This document shows, piece by piece, positions 35,848 to 48,479 of a stretch of 64,000 bases of DNA. Under the pieces are notes generated by a model. It ran no database searches. It was given only the letters and a program-made list of their open reading frames with translations, and was not told where the DNA came from. Numbering within the stretch: position 1 is the stretch's first letter; each line of letters starts with the position of its first letter. The position numbers and the translations under genes were made by a program. Origin of the DNA: Aspidiotus rigidus (Eukaryota > Arthropoda > Insecta > Hemiptera > Diaspididae); contig JAVHKY010000044.1 in NCBI GenBank assembly GCA_035079385.1, positions 1,798,001 to 1,862,000 of the forward strand, written 5' to 3'.

Positions 35848-37389
35848 TTTCAAGCCCGTATTGAAAGGAGAGTTGACTGTGGTTTCGAGCCCATCTGGGT
35901 TCTGACGAATCCTAACTTTTGATCTATAACAAGGAGGAACTTGAAAAATTGCAATCAATTATCCATATTTTATGAAGGAGGAGGAGGCTCCGAACTATGT
36001 ATTCATTTGGGTCATTAAATCGAGATTTTATAAATGACCGATAATTTATATTCGTAAAATCACACCGTGTGTGAGATATCCACTTGTTGGGTCCATACAT
36101 GCAGTTTCTGACGGCCGTGAAAATCGATGTATCTAAAATTGGGTTTTGTTTCTCGAATTTTAACATGAATATTAGATATCGACAAAGTACGTATACGCCA
36201 GAGAGTATGTGGCGCTGTATTTCGGTTCTCTGTGTTGAAGAGGGTTCGAAACGAAATGGCCATTGACCATTGCGACCCTTTGTACTCGTTAAATTTTCAA
36301 TTTTTGTTGTTACCGAAATGAGGTACATCAATACCAACTCTCTGCGGCAAAAATGATATTCTAATTTTCGCGCGTCTGGTATTATTTTCTCGTTAACTAG
36401 ATACCGCGTCGAAAGCTCTCTTCGTTTTGGAAACAGCTGTGTATCAAACGAAATGTGGTTTACGTGTATATGGGACGGGTACGCCTCTCTCGTGTTTAAT
36501 TTTAGTATGTATTTAGGCTTTACAGATATGGCATTAATAGTACAACTGCGTGACCCGTGTATTTTATGAAGCTGTTACGACAGTGGTTTTAGAACATTTT
36601 TCTTTAAAGTTGAAGGGTAGGGACTGAGTGGTCGCTTTGAATGAGGATATTATTTCTATTGTATATAGACTTCTCGTTAAAATATTAACGAGATTTCAAA
36701 TAATTTTAGTTTGGTCCTGCTCGTAATTCTCTTCGTAGGCCATTTTGTATCATTCTGCTCAGTTTCGGCGGTTTATTTTCTCTGCGAATGTTCTCTCGCG
36801 CACCCTACAATGATAGATACTTTGTTTTTATTACGAAAATTCGTGAAATTTTCGTTTGAATCAGACGTAACCGGGTCGATCGAGTTATCTCGCTGTTTCA
36901 GAAACTGGTTGTTTGTATCTATCTCCAACATAATACAATTACCGTTCAACATTTCAGATTAAAATTAAATCTTGAATAATGCATATTTGAAATCCAGAAT
37001 TTTATCGAAGGTTACATAGGTACTGCAAACGTAATCTGCTGAATATTGTACGAAGAACTCTTTTGATTGTAATTTTATTCACGTCTAACTCAAAGTTATT
37101 CACGATTCTGACTGCCCTATTTCCTCCCCTATTTAGAGTTCTCAATTTTTCAGTAGTCATTCTCTTCAACTCTAGGAACTCAGGAAAAAATGTCACGTCA
37201 TTTAATCTACACTCTCGAGGGAAAAGCGTTTGTTGTTACAATTAATATTGTTTCTTGACCTTTGCTAGCAATCTACTTCCCCAAGATGAAAACTCAAGGG
37301 TCAGTCCGGGCAAGTTACTATCCACAAAAGTTTCCACTCATTTGAAATTACTCCTTTTTTGGCTGGCAAGGCGAGAGCCCCTATGCAAT
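35848..37389. other. ADAM intron: no gene recognised
   Basis: Overlapping short frames on both strands at 35924-36337 show no motif or splice structure I can support. Nothing else seen. Confidence 0.5.
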
Positions 37390-38400
37390 CGCGAAAAATT
37401 GGATTTTCAAAAATTTTCGCAATTTACAAATTTAACAATGAATAAAATGTTTGTCTCATTAGTTTGCGATTTTTTGGTAGTTCGTTCAACGCGACCTTGC
37501 GACATATAACGTTTTTGTTTGTGTGAACCGAAAAGTTTGTTACTGTCAGTCTTAAAATTAATACTTTTACTGTTCTTGGATATACTTCGATGGCCTTCCT
37601 TATTTTTCTTTTGGTAATATTCTTCTCGTAGCATATGATCGAAGTTTTAGTGAAATCAAAAATGTGCCCCTTGGTAGATACATATTCGCAAAGTGCAGTA
37701 GGTACTTTTTTTTAAGATTTACATCGGATTTATGCTCACTTGATCTATTTTCAAGACGCTGCATAGTTTCCCCTATGTATAATGACTATCACAATTAGAG
37801 CAAGGTATGTCACAAACCAAACCTGAACATGCAAGATCATTGATTTTTGGTGGAAAAAATGTAATATTCTTATTATGACCCCCAAAAGAATTACGAATAT
37901 TAGGATCAAGGTTGTTGAGATATTTCCTAAAGATAAGACTAGCAGTACCAATGTACGGGATTAAAAAAAATTTAGATTTATCATATTTTACCATCACTCT
38001 TTGAGAGAGGAGGGGGGTGGGGGATTGGAAACATTATTAATACATACAGAATGAAAAAAATGGTCAGGATAGTCTTTAAGTCTAAGTAAATTATGACATT
38101 TAATCTCAAGATCGGTGTGAAAAGAAATATCAGAAACATCAAGCCGATTACAGAAGATATTTGGCAGCTTTTGGTTTTTTCTTCTTTTTTTCCGCTTTCG
38201 AATTGTGGACGGCAGTGCCACTAAATTTAATACAATAAATTATACTTCTCGTTCAGTCAAATAATTTTTACTTATATAGTCAGAAAATCTACATTGAATA
38301 GAATTTGAATTCATAGTATCGACGGAAGAATGGTATGCTCAAATATATATTCAATGCCACTTTTTCAGTGGTAAAAAATATCCTCCTTGGATCAGCCGAA
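37390..38400 (-). pseudogene. Penelope-like retroelement, C-terminal GIY-YIG endonuclease relic
   Basis: Minus-strand pieces follow the C-terminal order of a Penelope-like protein: SIPFFRRYYEFKFYS (about 38350), CHNLLRLKDYPDHFF (the NG.P...I region after the reverse transcriptase, about 38090), KFFLIPYIGTASLIFRKYLN (the .LPYIG....KI...L linker), then LVCDIPCSNCDSHYT at about 37785, the zinc-knuckle and start of a GIY-YIG-type nuclease. Further on come a TMQRLENRSSEHKSD stretch and SINFKTDSNKLF. Frames change several times, so the copy is inactive. No complete reverse transcriptase is next to it. Confidence 0.82.
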
Positions 38401-39197
38401 AATTGACTTTTTTTAATTACATTATTCTTCTATCTTTTTATCGAATATGATGTTCTACTTCACTCTGTTCATGCAGAGATGTTTCGCAAAATTCTCGTAG
38501 TCACCGTCAAAATTCCAGTTTATAGACCCCTGCTCTAGACGACTCACACGCTTTCAATTTTTCTTTTGGACTTTAAAAACAATGATAAAAACAAACGACG
38601 TCGATGGCCCGAAATTGACTTTCAGCGATATTTTCTTTAAAGAGAGAGAGAGAGAGAGAGAAGAGGACAATAAAATCTTTGTGAGGAAGATAGGATATGG
38701 TAATATCACTTTCGTAGTGGTAGCCAAAGAGACAGGCTTTTCTCGGTTTTCGTGACTGCTACGTTTTTATAGCCAACACTTTTCGTATCGCGTAGCCTAA
38801 TTTGCAATAAAAAGAAAGGAAAAAAGAAAGAATTATGTTGTCGAAATTTTCAGTATATTACAAAGATTCAATCGGCAATCTAATTTCGGATACTAATATT
38901 TTTCCTTTTATCTCGTGTAGACCATTCTTATACGAATGACAGCCGCAATAAAAGTTGATTTATTTTCGAAGGCGAATTCTATCTTCAATATAAAAATAAA
39001 GTAGTAGAAAAAAAAATTCAAATCACCATTACAGATGTTTCTTTGACGAAGTAGAAATTTCATGCAGTACAAATAATATAGAATATATACATATAGACAG
39101 TACAATCGGTATAACGTGAAAAATTACTTTTATACGTCTGAATGATGTTCACCTTATGTATCGAATTTATGTTCTTTGGTCCGCCCTTTTTCATCTT

Positions 39198-39270
<73 letters not shown>

Positions 39271-40499
39271 CGTTATTTTTTGTAATTCAATCACGATTTC
39301 AAAAATGTGTATTTCTCATCAATTTTTTCAATTTCATTATTTCCAACTTTTTGAGGAGTTTTCTATCTTGAAAGTTTATTTGGAGAAGAAAATTTTCGAA
39401 ATTCGAAGACGAATAATTTGTACAAAAAGCGCTTGCAAACGAATGGAGTGAAGAAGGAATGAAAAAAAAAGAAATAGTTTCAGTTTTAAACTTTCAGCGA
39501 AAGAGGTAAAATTTTCGTGCTTCAGAAAGTCCTTTTTTTTTCAAACCATCCGTCAATGAACATCAGCCAACGTGTACATAATAAGTATACGATAATAGAG
39601 GTTATATACTTCAATTTCAATTTTCACCGGAGTTTCCATACTCTCATATTTTTGTACATTAGGTTAGAGGGTGCGCTGAATTTTTATTACCGTTGCAGAA
39701 CTTCGTACAAATACTTTACGAGTCTTGTTATTTTATTCTCATGTTCCGCGACGCAGAAGAAATAAATAAAAAATTGAAAAAAAAGCAGCGAAATGGGCGC
39801 GAATGAAAATGAAAAACCACGAAAAAAGAGAACATGTAAATAAACGTGCTGGTTGACAAATTTTCCTTCCCCAACTACAAATAGAAGTAACGCGACACTC
39901 AGGTTGCTCAGTATTTCATTAATTATGGCATACGACCGGAGGAAATTCTCTTCGTAAACGGTTCTTTTTGACGTTCGCGTTCATTTGCGAATTAACCCTT
40001 TTTACGCCTGTACATTGTGAGGGTAAAAGAGAATGAGATGAGAACGAGCTAGAATTATTTAACGCAGTACACAGTCGTGAAATATCTGGTGCACAAAAAT
40101 TTAAAATGAAAACACGCTCCAGCTCTTTTTTGTCATTTGTCTGGTTTTCTTCGAAAAATAGACTGAAATGAAAAAGAGAAGGAAAACGAAGTGATTTTGG
40201 ACATGAAATTCGCTATCGGTGGAATTCTGCTACAGAGTTTTCGCACGTTTCTGCTCGTTCCTTCACCGTGCATTCTTACTTATAGGGGTGTCATCCTAAT
40301 CCGGAAACCTTATATGAAGTATTTTGCGGCCCCGACCATCTTGATTCTCTTTTCTTACATCTTCTGGTGAATTTGACGCTGATTGTGTTTTCTGTAGCGC
40401 ATTCAGAATCTAAGGCGTCCCCCCAGGGACATACCCCCGTCTTCTGCAATCTTATCCGCCGCGCATGATATCCTTTATTAATAATTCTTTTCATTTGAA
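38401..40499. other. ADAM intron: microsatellites, no gene
   Basis: Holds an (AG)n run near 38641-38660 and the long (CT)n run at 39200-39267. Frames of poly-Ser/Leu around the latter are microsatellite read-through. Confidence 0.55.
39200..39267. repeat. (CT)34 microsatellite
   Basis: Uninterrupted CT dinucleotides for about 68 bases, ending at CTCGCTCG. Confidence 0.96.
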
Positions 40500-40632
40500 A
40501 ATGATAAAAATGAATGAAAAAATTATAGCGCAAGCGCTTTCGGCTGAAAAGTCGTTTACGAGCCGCACGAAAATCTAGACTGAACAATAAACGAAGGAAG
40601 GAATAAGAAGTGAAAGAAGCCAGAAGCAAACA
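40500..40632 (-). repeat. Left arm of inverted repeat flanking a Penelope-like fragment
   Basis: Contains AATTATAGCGCAAGCGCTTT, then CGGCTGAAAAGTCGTTTACG, AATCTAGACTGAACAA, ACGAAGGAAGGAATA and GAAAGAAGCCAGAAGCAAAC. The inverse of all of these, in order, lies at 41123-41262 with roughly 85 percent identity. Read on the minus strand it directly follows the endonuclease coding remnant, where a 3' UTR or pseudo-LTR of a Penelope-like element would be. The AGCGCTTTCGG segment recurs in the palindrome at 61062-61262. Confidence 0.85.
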
Positions 40633-40659
40633 GACCAATGGTGACTGGAAATTGAGATG

Positions 40660-41105
40660 AATATCAGTCGTTGGGTTGAGAATAAAACTTCTCGCTGAGA
40701 TCATTTTCAGGAAAAAAACGATTCAACGACCCGTCTATTACGCATGTGACGTACGACTTTAATGTGCTCAAGAGCCAATCGACGACAAAATGAATCCTCA
40801 AAATGAAGCATAACAGTCTGGTCCAACTTGAATTTATGGCCGGATGTCGAAAGATGCTCAGCAAAAGTCGAGCGTTTTTGGGGAAGGGTAGAAAGGGCTT
40901 CATCAAGGTGTTCCTGACCCTGATACAAAGCTGCTGACCTGCCTTCCCTACGTAGACAGCAGGGCAGTCGGAACATTGAAACTTCTAAACTCCACTTCTC
41001 TCAAAGATAGGCATATGATCTTTGAACCTACAGAAAAGAGACTGAATAGTGAAAGGATTATAAAACGCCGGGCGATAACCGAAGGGTTTAAGGAGGCGTC
41101 AGAAG
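40660..41105 (-). pseudogene. Penelope-like retroelement, GIY-YIG endonuclease fragment (second family)
   Basis: The minus strand reads RFKDHMPIFERSGVYKFQCS followed by DCPAVYVG. This is the GIY-YIG core (GVYK..C..C...YVG) with its zinc-binding cysteines. After a frameshift come a VRNTLMK/RVKEHLDEALST region and HLSTSGHKFKLDQTVMLHFE, the conserved H.H..H.F.....L region that follows in Penelope-like nucleases. The frame then runs LALEHIKVVRHMRNR. One frameshift at about 40910 disrupts an otherwise well-kept domain, so this copy looks younger than the other two. It lies between inverted arms at 40500-40632 and 41123-41262. Confidence 0.87.
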
Positions 41106-41122
41106 TCAGAGGATAACTAACG

Positions 41123-41262
41123 TTTGCTTCTGGCTTCTTTCGCCTCCTATTCCTTCCTTCGTTTGTTCAGTCTAGATTTTTGTGTAGTTCGTAAATGACT
41201 TTTCAATCAAAAGCGCTTGCGCTATAATTAGTTCATTTATTTTTTTATTATTTTGAATTTGT
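41123..41262 (+). repeat. Right arm of inverted repeat flanking a Penelope-like fragment
   Basis: Reverse complement, at roughly 85 percent identity, of 40500-40632: GTTTGCTTCTGGCTTCTTTC, then TATTCCTTCCTTCGTTTG, TTCAGTCTAGATTTTTGTG and AAAAGCGCTTGCGCTATAAT. It lies upstream of the endonuclease remnant in coding sense, so the same terminal sequence is present on both sides in opposite orientation. Confidence 0.85.
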
Positions 41263-44200
41263 TCTGTGCGGTTTGTACACTGTTTTCTCTCTTTTTTGAT
41301 TTATCATATCCTGCAACGTATACCAGTGATTAAGTCACATAGCTCAACTGTCAAAATATTCCCAATAATCACTAGAAAATTCCCTCAAATCTTCATATAT
41401 TCCCTTTCTCGTTGACCAATTTTTCTGTTGGAAAAGTGTGGGAAAATAAGGGAATTTGAAGTTTTCTAAGGAAGGTAGATCGATGATGAGACTTTTCTTA
41501 ATACCTGCAGTAGTTCAGTGCCCCCGCATTTTCAAAAACCATCCTTTGTTAGAAAGTCAGCGGACAACGGCTAATTTTTCCAAACACCACCCCCCATAAA
41601 ACAAGTCCTCTTCTCAATTCATGTTATTACATTTCAAAACCTTAAAATATTCTTTTTTGGAACTGAGAAAAAATCAAAAATTTTCTGAAAACTAAATCCT
41701 GGGTTCGCTTGTTCAAAATTCAAATGTTTTGAACATGGAGATGGAGATTCAAACTTCGCAATTACCTCATGAAACCATTTAACGTTCCATCCAATAATGA
41801 CCCTCAAAAAACCAATCTTGAAATTGTTCTTCGGTAATTCGTGTTGATTTCCCGACAACCCGCTACAATTCTCAATCAAACCTAAAATTTGTCTCAATGT
41901 TTTATTATCATGTAGTTTTACAGTCGTCTAGACAAAAAAACAATCCCCATTTCTTCTTGGCGAAACTTAACTCAAAGGACGGTTACGAAAATTGGCGTCT
42001 TCCTCCTCGATTATGTGTATCCACCGTTAAACGAATACAGAAGAAAAAAACTACCCCCCTCGCTCATTCCAGCCACTTCGGAAGTGAAATGACTATCAGA
42101 ACGCGAAACGGGGAGACGGGTACACTGCACGTCGATGGGAAAATTTTAGCGATAACTTGAGTACTTTTTCTCGCTAAATAATTCGTGCGCCAGAGAACAT
42201 AATTACATTTTTAAGGAAGAGAAGAGAAAGAGGGGAACGAGAAAGACAGAGAATGAAGCGAAAAAAAAACTTCCTCGCTGCACAGATCCATTTACTATTA
42301 TATGGAATAACGATATGTATTTTTCATTTTCCTGATTCTTTTTCTACGGCTAAACGAATTATGAAGTTGGATTTCCGTCTGCGCTCGATCAAGTGTTAGT
42401 ATTTGCTCGCTATTACACCCTCACACGTACTTACGAAAAATTTTTACCCTGATCTCTCAGGAGAATTAATAGCTCCATTTCCCATCTAAGTGATGCGTGA
42501 CGAGAACTCGAACGGCATATATACAGCCTACACAGTATGTGTACGGACGCGTTTACTCGAATCAACGGCGAAACAACCGCACAACTTTTCAAATTTTCTT
42601 TCTCTCCAATACTCAAGACAATTATAAATTTGATATTATTTTTTGTTCGCTTTTCACACCGCTATTCTACGCGTGCTGAAAGTATGCATTGGTGCACCCC
42701 ACCCTGTGGTATGAACTTTTCTTTTTTATAATTTATTTCCGTACCTGGTTGGTGATCGGTCACAACTAAATTCTCCAGAAGGGATTACTCACCTGAGACG
42801 AATTTCCGAACATGAACCTCTATTTGGCCATGTATCCGGACAAATCGATCGAAAATAAGTTCATTTGCTCTTGAACTCTAATTTTCTTGAAGTACTCTTG
42901 AGGAAGACAGTTCCTAGACCATTGCCCTGAGAATTTTTATACGGTGATTCAGCTGAGTTTTTGGTCGAACAGGTGACCCGATATTTTGTAGGAGTAAGGG
43001 GTGGAATATTGGGAAAAGGGTTTTTCGGAAATCCATGGGGAGATAGCTTATGAAGATTCTCAGAATAAACTGTGGGCTCTGGTTGGGTGAAGAAATTGAA
43101 CAGTTATATAGTAGTCGCAGGAATTTTTAAAAAAATTATTACAAGCACATCGTCGGTCTGGTAACCGAGACAGAGACCGAGCACTGTCCTGCAAAAAAGA
43201 TAGCCTCAAATAACATAACTGCACAGCAGTGTATTTCTGATACTTTCGTTCCATGGGATTCTCCTAATTAAAAACAGTTGATTGTGTTCATCAACCACAA
43301 TGTAGATACGACCATTTTGCACTAGACCGACGACTTGAAATAATTTGGGAATGGATGTTGGGTCTAATTTGAAATGAGAGATTGTTAATACCAAGACGAG
43401 GAGGGCACTAAAATAGGTCTATTATGATGACTTTGGGGAACATATACCTAGTTTTATCATGAAGTCAATGTTTTAAAGTTCTTCGTATGTTGTATTGCCA
43501 AACTCTGAGTAGATTTTTTGGTTCTGAGTACAGGCCAAAGTTGTTCGCGTTGGCAGTCTGTCATTGCATGGGTTGTCCTGCGATCCTTTCTAGAACCTAA
43601 TGGAATATGGACTTTAGAAATCTTAGAGGTCTCCTACTTGATATTGCTTATTTGATCCAGAATTTAACGTTATAGGACAATAGGAGGAAACGTTTTCAGT
43701 TAGTTTAGGTTGAAAGCTTGTTTCAGGTTTAAAATTAAAAGATTTAGAGAAAATTGAATCAAATAAGGAGGGGAAATAGAATGTGATGCACATGTAATTT
43801 TTAAATTGTGATTTTCATCCCCTCGTATAAACCATATCTGTTATTTTTTCGCGGTGTATGCGGACTCTGCCAAAACTTAGAGGAAGTATTGACAATGTAC
43901 TTGTAAGCGTATAAAATAGAACATCTTTATGGAATAAATTTTCCTTAGCATGAGTTATAGAATTTAAAGAAATGAAAACAAACCTGTTGGGGATATGATT
44001 TGCATACGAGTATTTTGTTGAAGTGAGAGATATAAAATCAGTCGTAAAGATACTGCATCACGCAGAAACGATCATCATTGAAAGACTCTTGTAATTACTA
44101 AACTATCCGTCATCTCGTGAATATTGAAATCTCGCAGTTTTTGTAACACAAAAAAAAATTCCATATACAATAAAACAGTATAATTTTTCTTCCTCTTTCA

Positions 44201-46678
44201 CGCCTCTTGTACAGTTGTCATTTTCCGACATGCTGTCTACGAACATTATTTTCTTCGTTCTGTTTGCATCAGCCCTTTGTATCTTCTTTTAGACCCTATC
44301 GTCTGAATGCTACGAGTAAAATACCCGACAATGTGAGATTTCACACCATGATATTGTCTTTTCCAGAAATGCTCGTCTAAGCTTTGGTGCATAACTTCAT
44401 GCGTCGTTTGATAAAATGGTAGCAGTATGCGACATACGCATTTACAAAATTGAAATGTTTTTGAAGTTTCCCAGTCGTAAATGTAAGCGTTTTGTACTAT
44501 GCTTAACGGTGAGCTTCTCAGTAGTTTATTGTCTTCGCTACTGATTGTCCACGAATTTTTAAGCTTTTCTCGACGCATGATATAGAACTGAAATATAGTC
44601 TTCAGACTTTTTGATGAGATTTATCATCGATATCTTTTTTAGATTTCTCTAATTTAACTGGGCTCATCTAAAAGGATGAAATATTTAGTCCTCTTCCTGT
44701 ACGCGTTCCTCTCCTATTATAAGGAAATTTTTTCGTGTAGAGGAACTACTAAAGATTTTAAAAGAGAGAAAGTTCGGCTCTGCCCGCACATTTCCCTCCT
44801 ACGTCTTGAAGGGAGACGAATTTGATTGAAATTCTCCTCTATTTTGAAAAATCTGGAAATATAATTGACAATTTTGCATGTCTTTCATCAAGTTGAATGA
44901 ATTTTCACAAACTTCTGTCCGGCATGAAAGGAAAACCCCTAGTATATTTAACACCGCTTTGTGTGATTGAATTAATGAAGAATAATCTGATAATATCGAC
45001 AAGTTATGACAGTAAATATATGACTAACAAGAGAACTATGGGCCGCTGCATCGTGGACGATGGAAACTGAGAACCCACGATATCGGTCTCATCAAAAGTT
45101 TGCCGCATGAGTACCCACGGCTTGCATCTTAATATCGACCGTGTAGTTTGGGAAAAACCTTCCTTTTTTTTTATTGATTACAATTTACATATTTTCAGTC
45201 ATGATAGTTGGGGAGATTTCACCTTGATTTGCCTCCAAAGCTTTAGACCCGACTGCTTCTCTTCCTCGGAGTACGACTCTCTTCTAAAAGGAGAGTGATA
45301 TGGGTTCATTACTCTACTGTGGTATGCTCTTCTTTGATACCACTTATCTCCTTAAATCCTTTGGTTTTTGCCCCGTGTTTTATAACCCTAAAACTATCCG
45401 AAGCTTATCTTGTAGGCTGAAAGATCTCATTCCCCATTATGGAAAGAACTGGGGTCTGTAAGCTCCAATGTTCCGACTGTCCGGCTGTTTATATAGTAGA
45501 GTCGAACCGGCAGCTGGGTATTACGGTTCAAGAATATTTCGATGAAGTTACTTTCCCCCCTCCACCGTACTAAACGCTTGGCCTTTGCAGAGTACCTCTC
45601 GGCTTCCGACCATGAATTTGATCTTCACCAAACAGACCGGCTCACTTCATTCTGAGAATTTCTTCCTTAACGTTTGGCCTTTGAGTATACATTGAGATTT
45701 TTCGCCATTCGAATTATAATGATGTCATACTTTTAAATCGTTTTCTTCCTGAGAATGATTTAATCGAGAAGTTCTACTATCATTCGCCTTCTCGTAACCA
45801 CTCTGAATCATTCTAATTTTCTTGTCACCGCCGGTCTAATTTAGTTTTCTTCCCTCTTATCTTTCACTTCTTTTGTCGTAGCTCACTTCTAGTTCGTGTT
45901 TCGTTTGATAATATTTCGTCGAAAATACAAATATTTACAATTTTTCTGTAATTTTTTGCTTTCTTCGATCCTTATATTTTTCGATTTTTACGATTTTGAA
46001 TTTCTTTGGTTTTCGAATGTTTTTAATTATGTCGTCTTATGTATATTTGTACGGTTTGTATAATAAACCCTCGAATTTTGATTTATACGTATACTTCTTG
46101 CGTCGAGATTATTTAAAGTCACCTTTGTCTTTCCTGCCGTAACTTCAAATTTTCAAGTTTCCAGTCGGTCGAGACCTCAGTCTCCTATTCCTAGATTTTG
46201 GTCTGCGGCAGGCAGTCTTTGACCTTCTTCGGGAATTTAGAAAAATTTTGAATATAGGTGAAAGCTGAGCCGAGGATAGAGCCAATGTTCAAAATTTTTC
46301 ACTTCTGTCACCTGCAAAACGAAGGTAGAAGGATCTGAAAACTGGCCTGCGTTGTGTCCGTAAGAGGTCCAAGCTCCTTCAATCCCTAAAGACTTCACCT
46401 ACTTCATTCAAAGATTTTAATAAATCTTCCTGTCCAACAACAGACTGCGCGTGCTGTCCTTTGCTTTGCTGCGCTCCCACTTGATACTTTTTTCAGATTT
46501 GTCTTCATCAGACAATATTCTATATCTATGCTCTATGTATGAACGACGCTTTGATTTCGCTTCGTGTTATTGAATTCCATTTACGTTGTCTCGTCAACCA
46601 TCAACGGAGATGTCGAGGAGTGCGCGCATCTGACTTTCATAAGATTTCAATTCGCGACAGGTACATATGGGTATCCGA
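41263..46678. other. ADAM intron: no gene recognised
   Basis: Contains a worn right end of the Helentron-like family near 41570-41612 (CCCCCCATAAAACAAG). The rest is AT-rich with chance frames, the longest at 44246-44578 (minus), which I do not recognise. Confidence 0.5.
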
Positions 46679-47236
46679 TCACGCTCTGGTAACGAACACG
46701 AAACTGCTCACGGAAGCGCTGATAGTAGAGCCGACTGTCATTTTAATGAAGGTGAATACATACATAAAGTCACTCCCACACACTTCTCTTGTGTGTTGTA
46801 GATGACACTGTAGCATCGCGGAAAAGTACAAACAATGGTACCGGGCAGGCGAGATCGTCGAGTAAAAAAGTAACGTGCGTTCATCAAGCTGACGTTGCAC
46901 AGCATATAAAATCTCATTACAATCGTGTCGCAGACCGTTTGAGAAACGAGTAGCGCGATGTTCGGAATAATTATTGCGAAATTGCCCGTAGGACGTTGAT
47001 AAGAGACGCCGTTTGAAGGGTGTATGGTAGCGATGGCTTGAAGGGCGGTGGCGGTGCCTACTACACACGTTCCATGTAGCGGCATCAGCGTGAAGCTCGC
47101 TCAAGCGTACGATTGAGCGAGTAAAGGCAGAGAGGCTTAATACTGTATAACTTTCGTGTATATCGAATACGTAGAACGTATAATAAACCGCAGGGAAGCC
47201 AGAAGGTGCCGCACGGCACGTCCAGGAGGGCCACAT
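46679..47236 (-). other. GC-richer stretch with long overlapping open frames, uncertain
   Basis: Two minus-strand frames overlap: 185 codons (47236-46679) and 115 codons (47085-46738). The stretch is visibly richer in G+C and CpG than its surroundings, which by itself lengthens open frames. The smaller frame reads more like protein (GNFAIIIPNIALLVSQTVCD, hydrophobic), but no motif, signal peptide or exon partner was found. It could be an exon of a nested gene, a CpG-rich regulatory region or old transposon sequence. Confidence 0.25.
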
Positions 47237-47782
47237 CCATTTTGTGAGTCCGTGTAACGATCCTTTATATGGGTATGCGACCGCAAAAATATTTTCTACG
47301 TTGTGTGTGCGAATATATTGAAGGACTGATGCTGAGTATTTTTGTACGTACTACGTACACTTTCATGGTGTGCAATGACTGTCTCGTATAGGAGAGGAAC
47401 GAATTTCGTACGGAAACACATGTGGAAAAATTTACTTGAAAATTCCTTCTTTTCTCGAGCTCGCAATTCTTCGGGCGCAAAAGAATATTATTTTTCCATC
47501 CGTATAAAATCGTATCTTCAACTCGACCGCATAGCTGAAAGGTCAGTCATGAGTGTTTTGGAAGGTAGAATATGCTAGAAATGATGAAGAATGCATTGGA
47601 ACTTGGCTGCATGACGACTAACAGACAAAAAAAAACTTCTATGTTTGTATGTATCATCTGTAGGTGTCACCAGAGTTGAATTTTACCTCCGCTGAGACCA
47701 GCCTGAAAGAGAAAAATGAATCAACCAATGGCTTTTGACTATTTGTTGACTGCTTGTTTTGTCTGCCTATGTGTATGGCTCT

Positions 47783-48098
47783 AGTCGACCGACTCTCTAT
47801 TTCGATCAAAGTCGATTTTAACTCAACTTAGTTGTGCCCAATGTCGACCACAAATCGATGACTGGAAATCGACGCCACCGGCCACGTTGAAGTTGAGTCG
47901 ACTCCCGGTATCGTAAATTGATTTAGACCTAGGTCGATTACGTCGTTCGTCGGCTATAGAGTCGACATTTTTCGATCCTATATCGATTTGATATCAACGT
48001 CGACGTGAAATTGATCCCATCTACTGAAGCAATTTCGATCGAGACGTGAAAAGAAGTAAATTTTCGGTCGATTTAACATCAAACCGACGGTCGACGTG
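47783..48098. repeat. TCGA-rich block of unknown nature
   Basis: Sixteen TCGA tetranucleotides in about 316 bases (chance expectation is near one). They are mostly embedded as GTCGAC, GTCGAT, ATCGAT or TTCGAT, and spacing is irregular, often 10-25 bases. No open reading frame explains them. I know no family with this signature; a decayed short tandem repeat is the simplest guess. Confidence 0.6.
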
Positions 48099-48479
48099 GT
48101 TCATCGGGTGCAGAGTCGTCCTCACTTCGACTACCTTTCTCCGTCAAGGTTTACTCCAGCCTCCTACGTGTATGGTATTACTGGCCCAGCCTACGCCGTC
48201 ATCAGATATGCGACGCCCCCTAGCCTAGTACATACTGATAATTGGACTAGGTTAACTAAGTCAGATTATCTTATTTGTCGTTGAACCATGAATGACTCAA
48301 GTCTGTAGATTCTTGAAGCTTGTGTGCTTATGGAGAGCCTTGAAGTAGCTTATCCTCCGACGTTATTAGAAATACCGAAATTTCGGGCTATAAAACTTCA
48401 AACAGAAAGTTCCAGTGATTCTTATAGCTGTAGCAGGTAGCGATACCTAAGAAAAATTGGAAGTCACCACTGTGCCGCC

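Noticed and set aside
35924..36337. 137-codon minus-strand frame as a gene
   Set aside because: Overlaps open frames on both strands and shows no recognisable motif; treated as chance.
39156..39451. Ser/Leu-rich open frames around 39.2 kb
   Set aside because: Translation of the (CT)n microsatellite.
46539..46805. Plus-strand 88-codon frame opposite the GC-richer island
   Set aside because: Antisense shadow of the open minus-strand frames in a GC-richer stretch; nothing recognisable.
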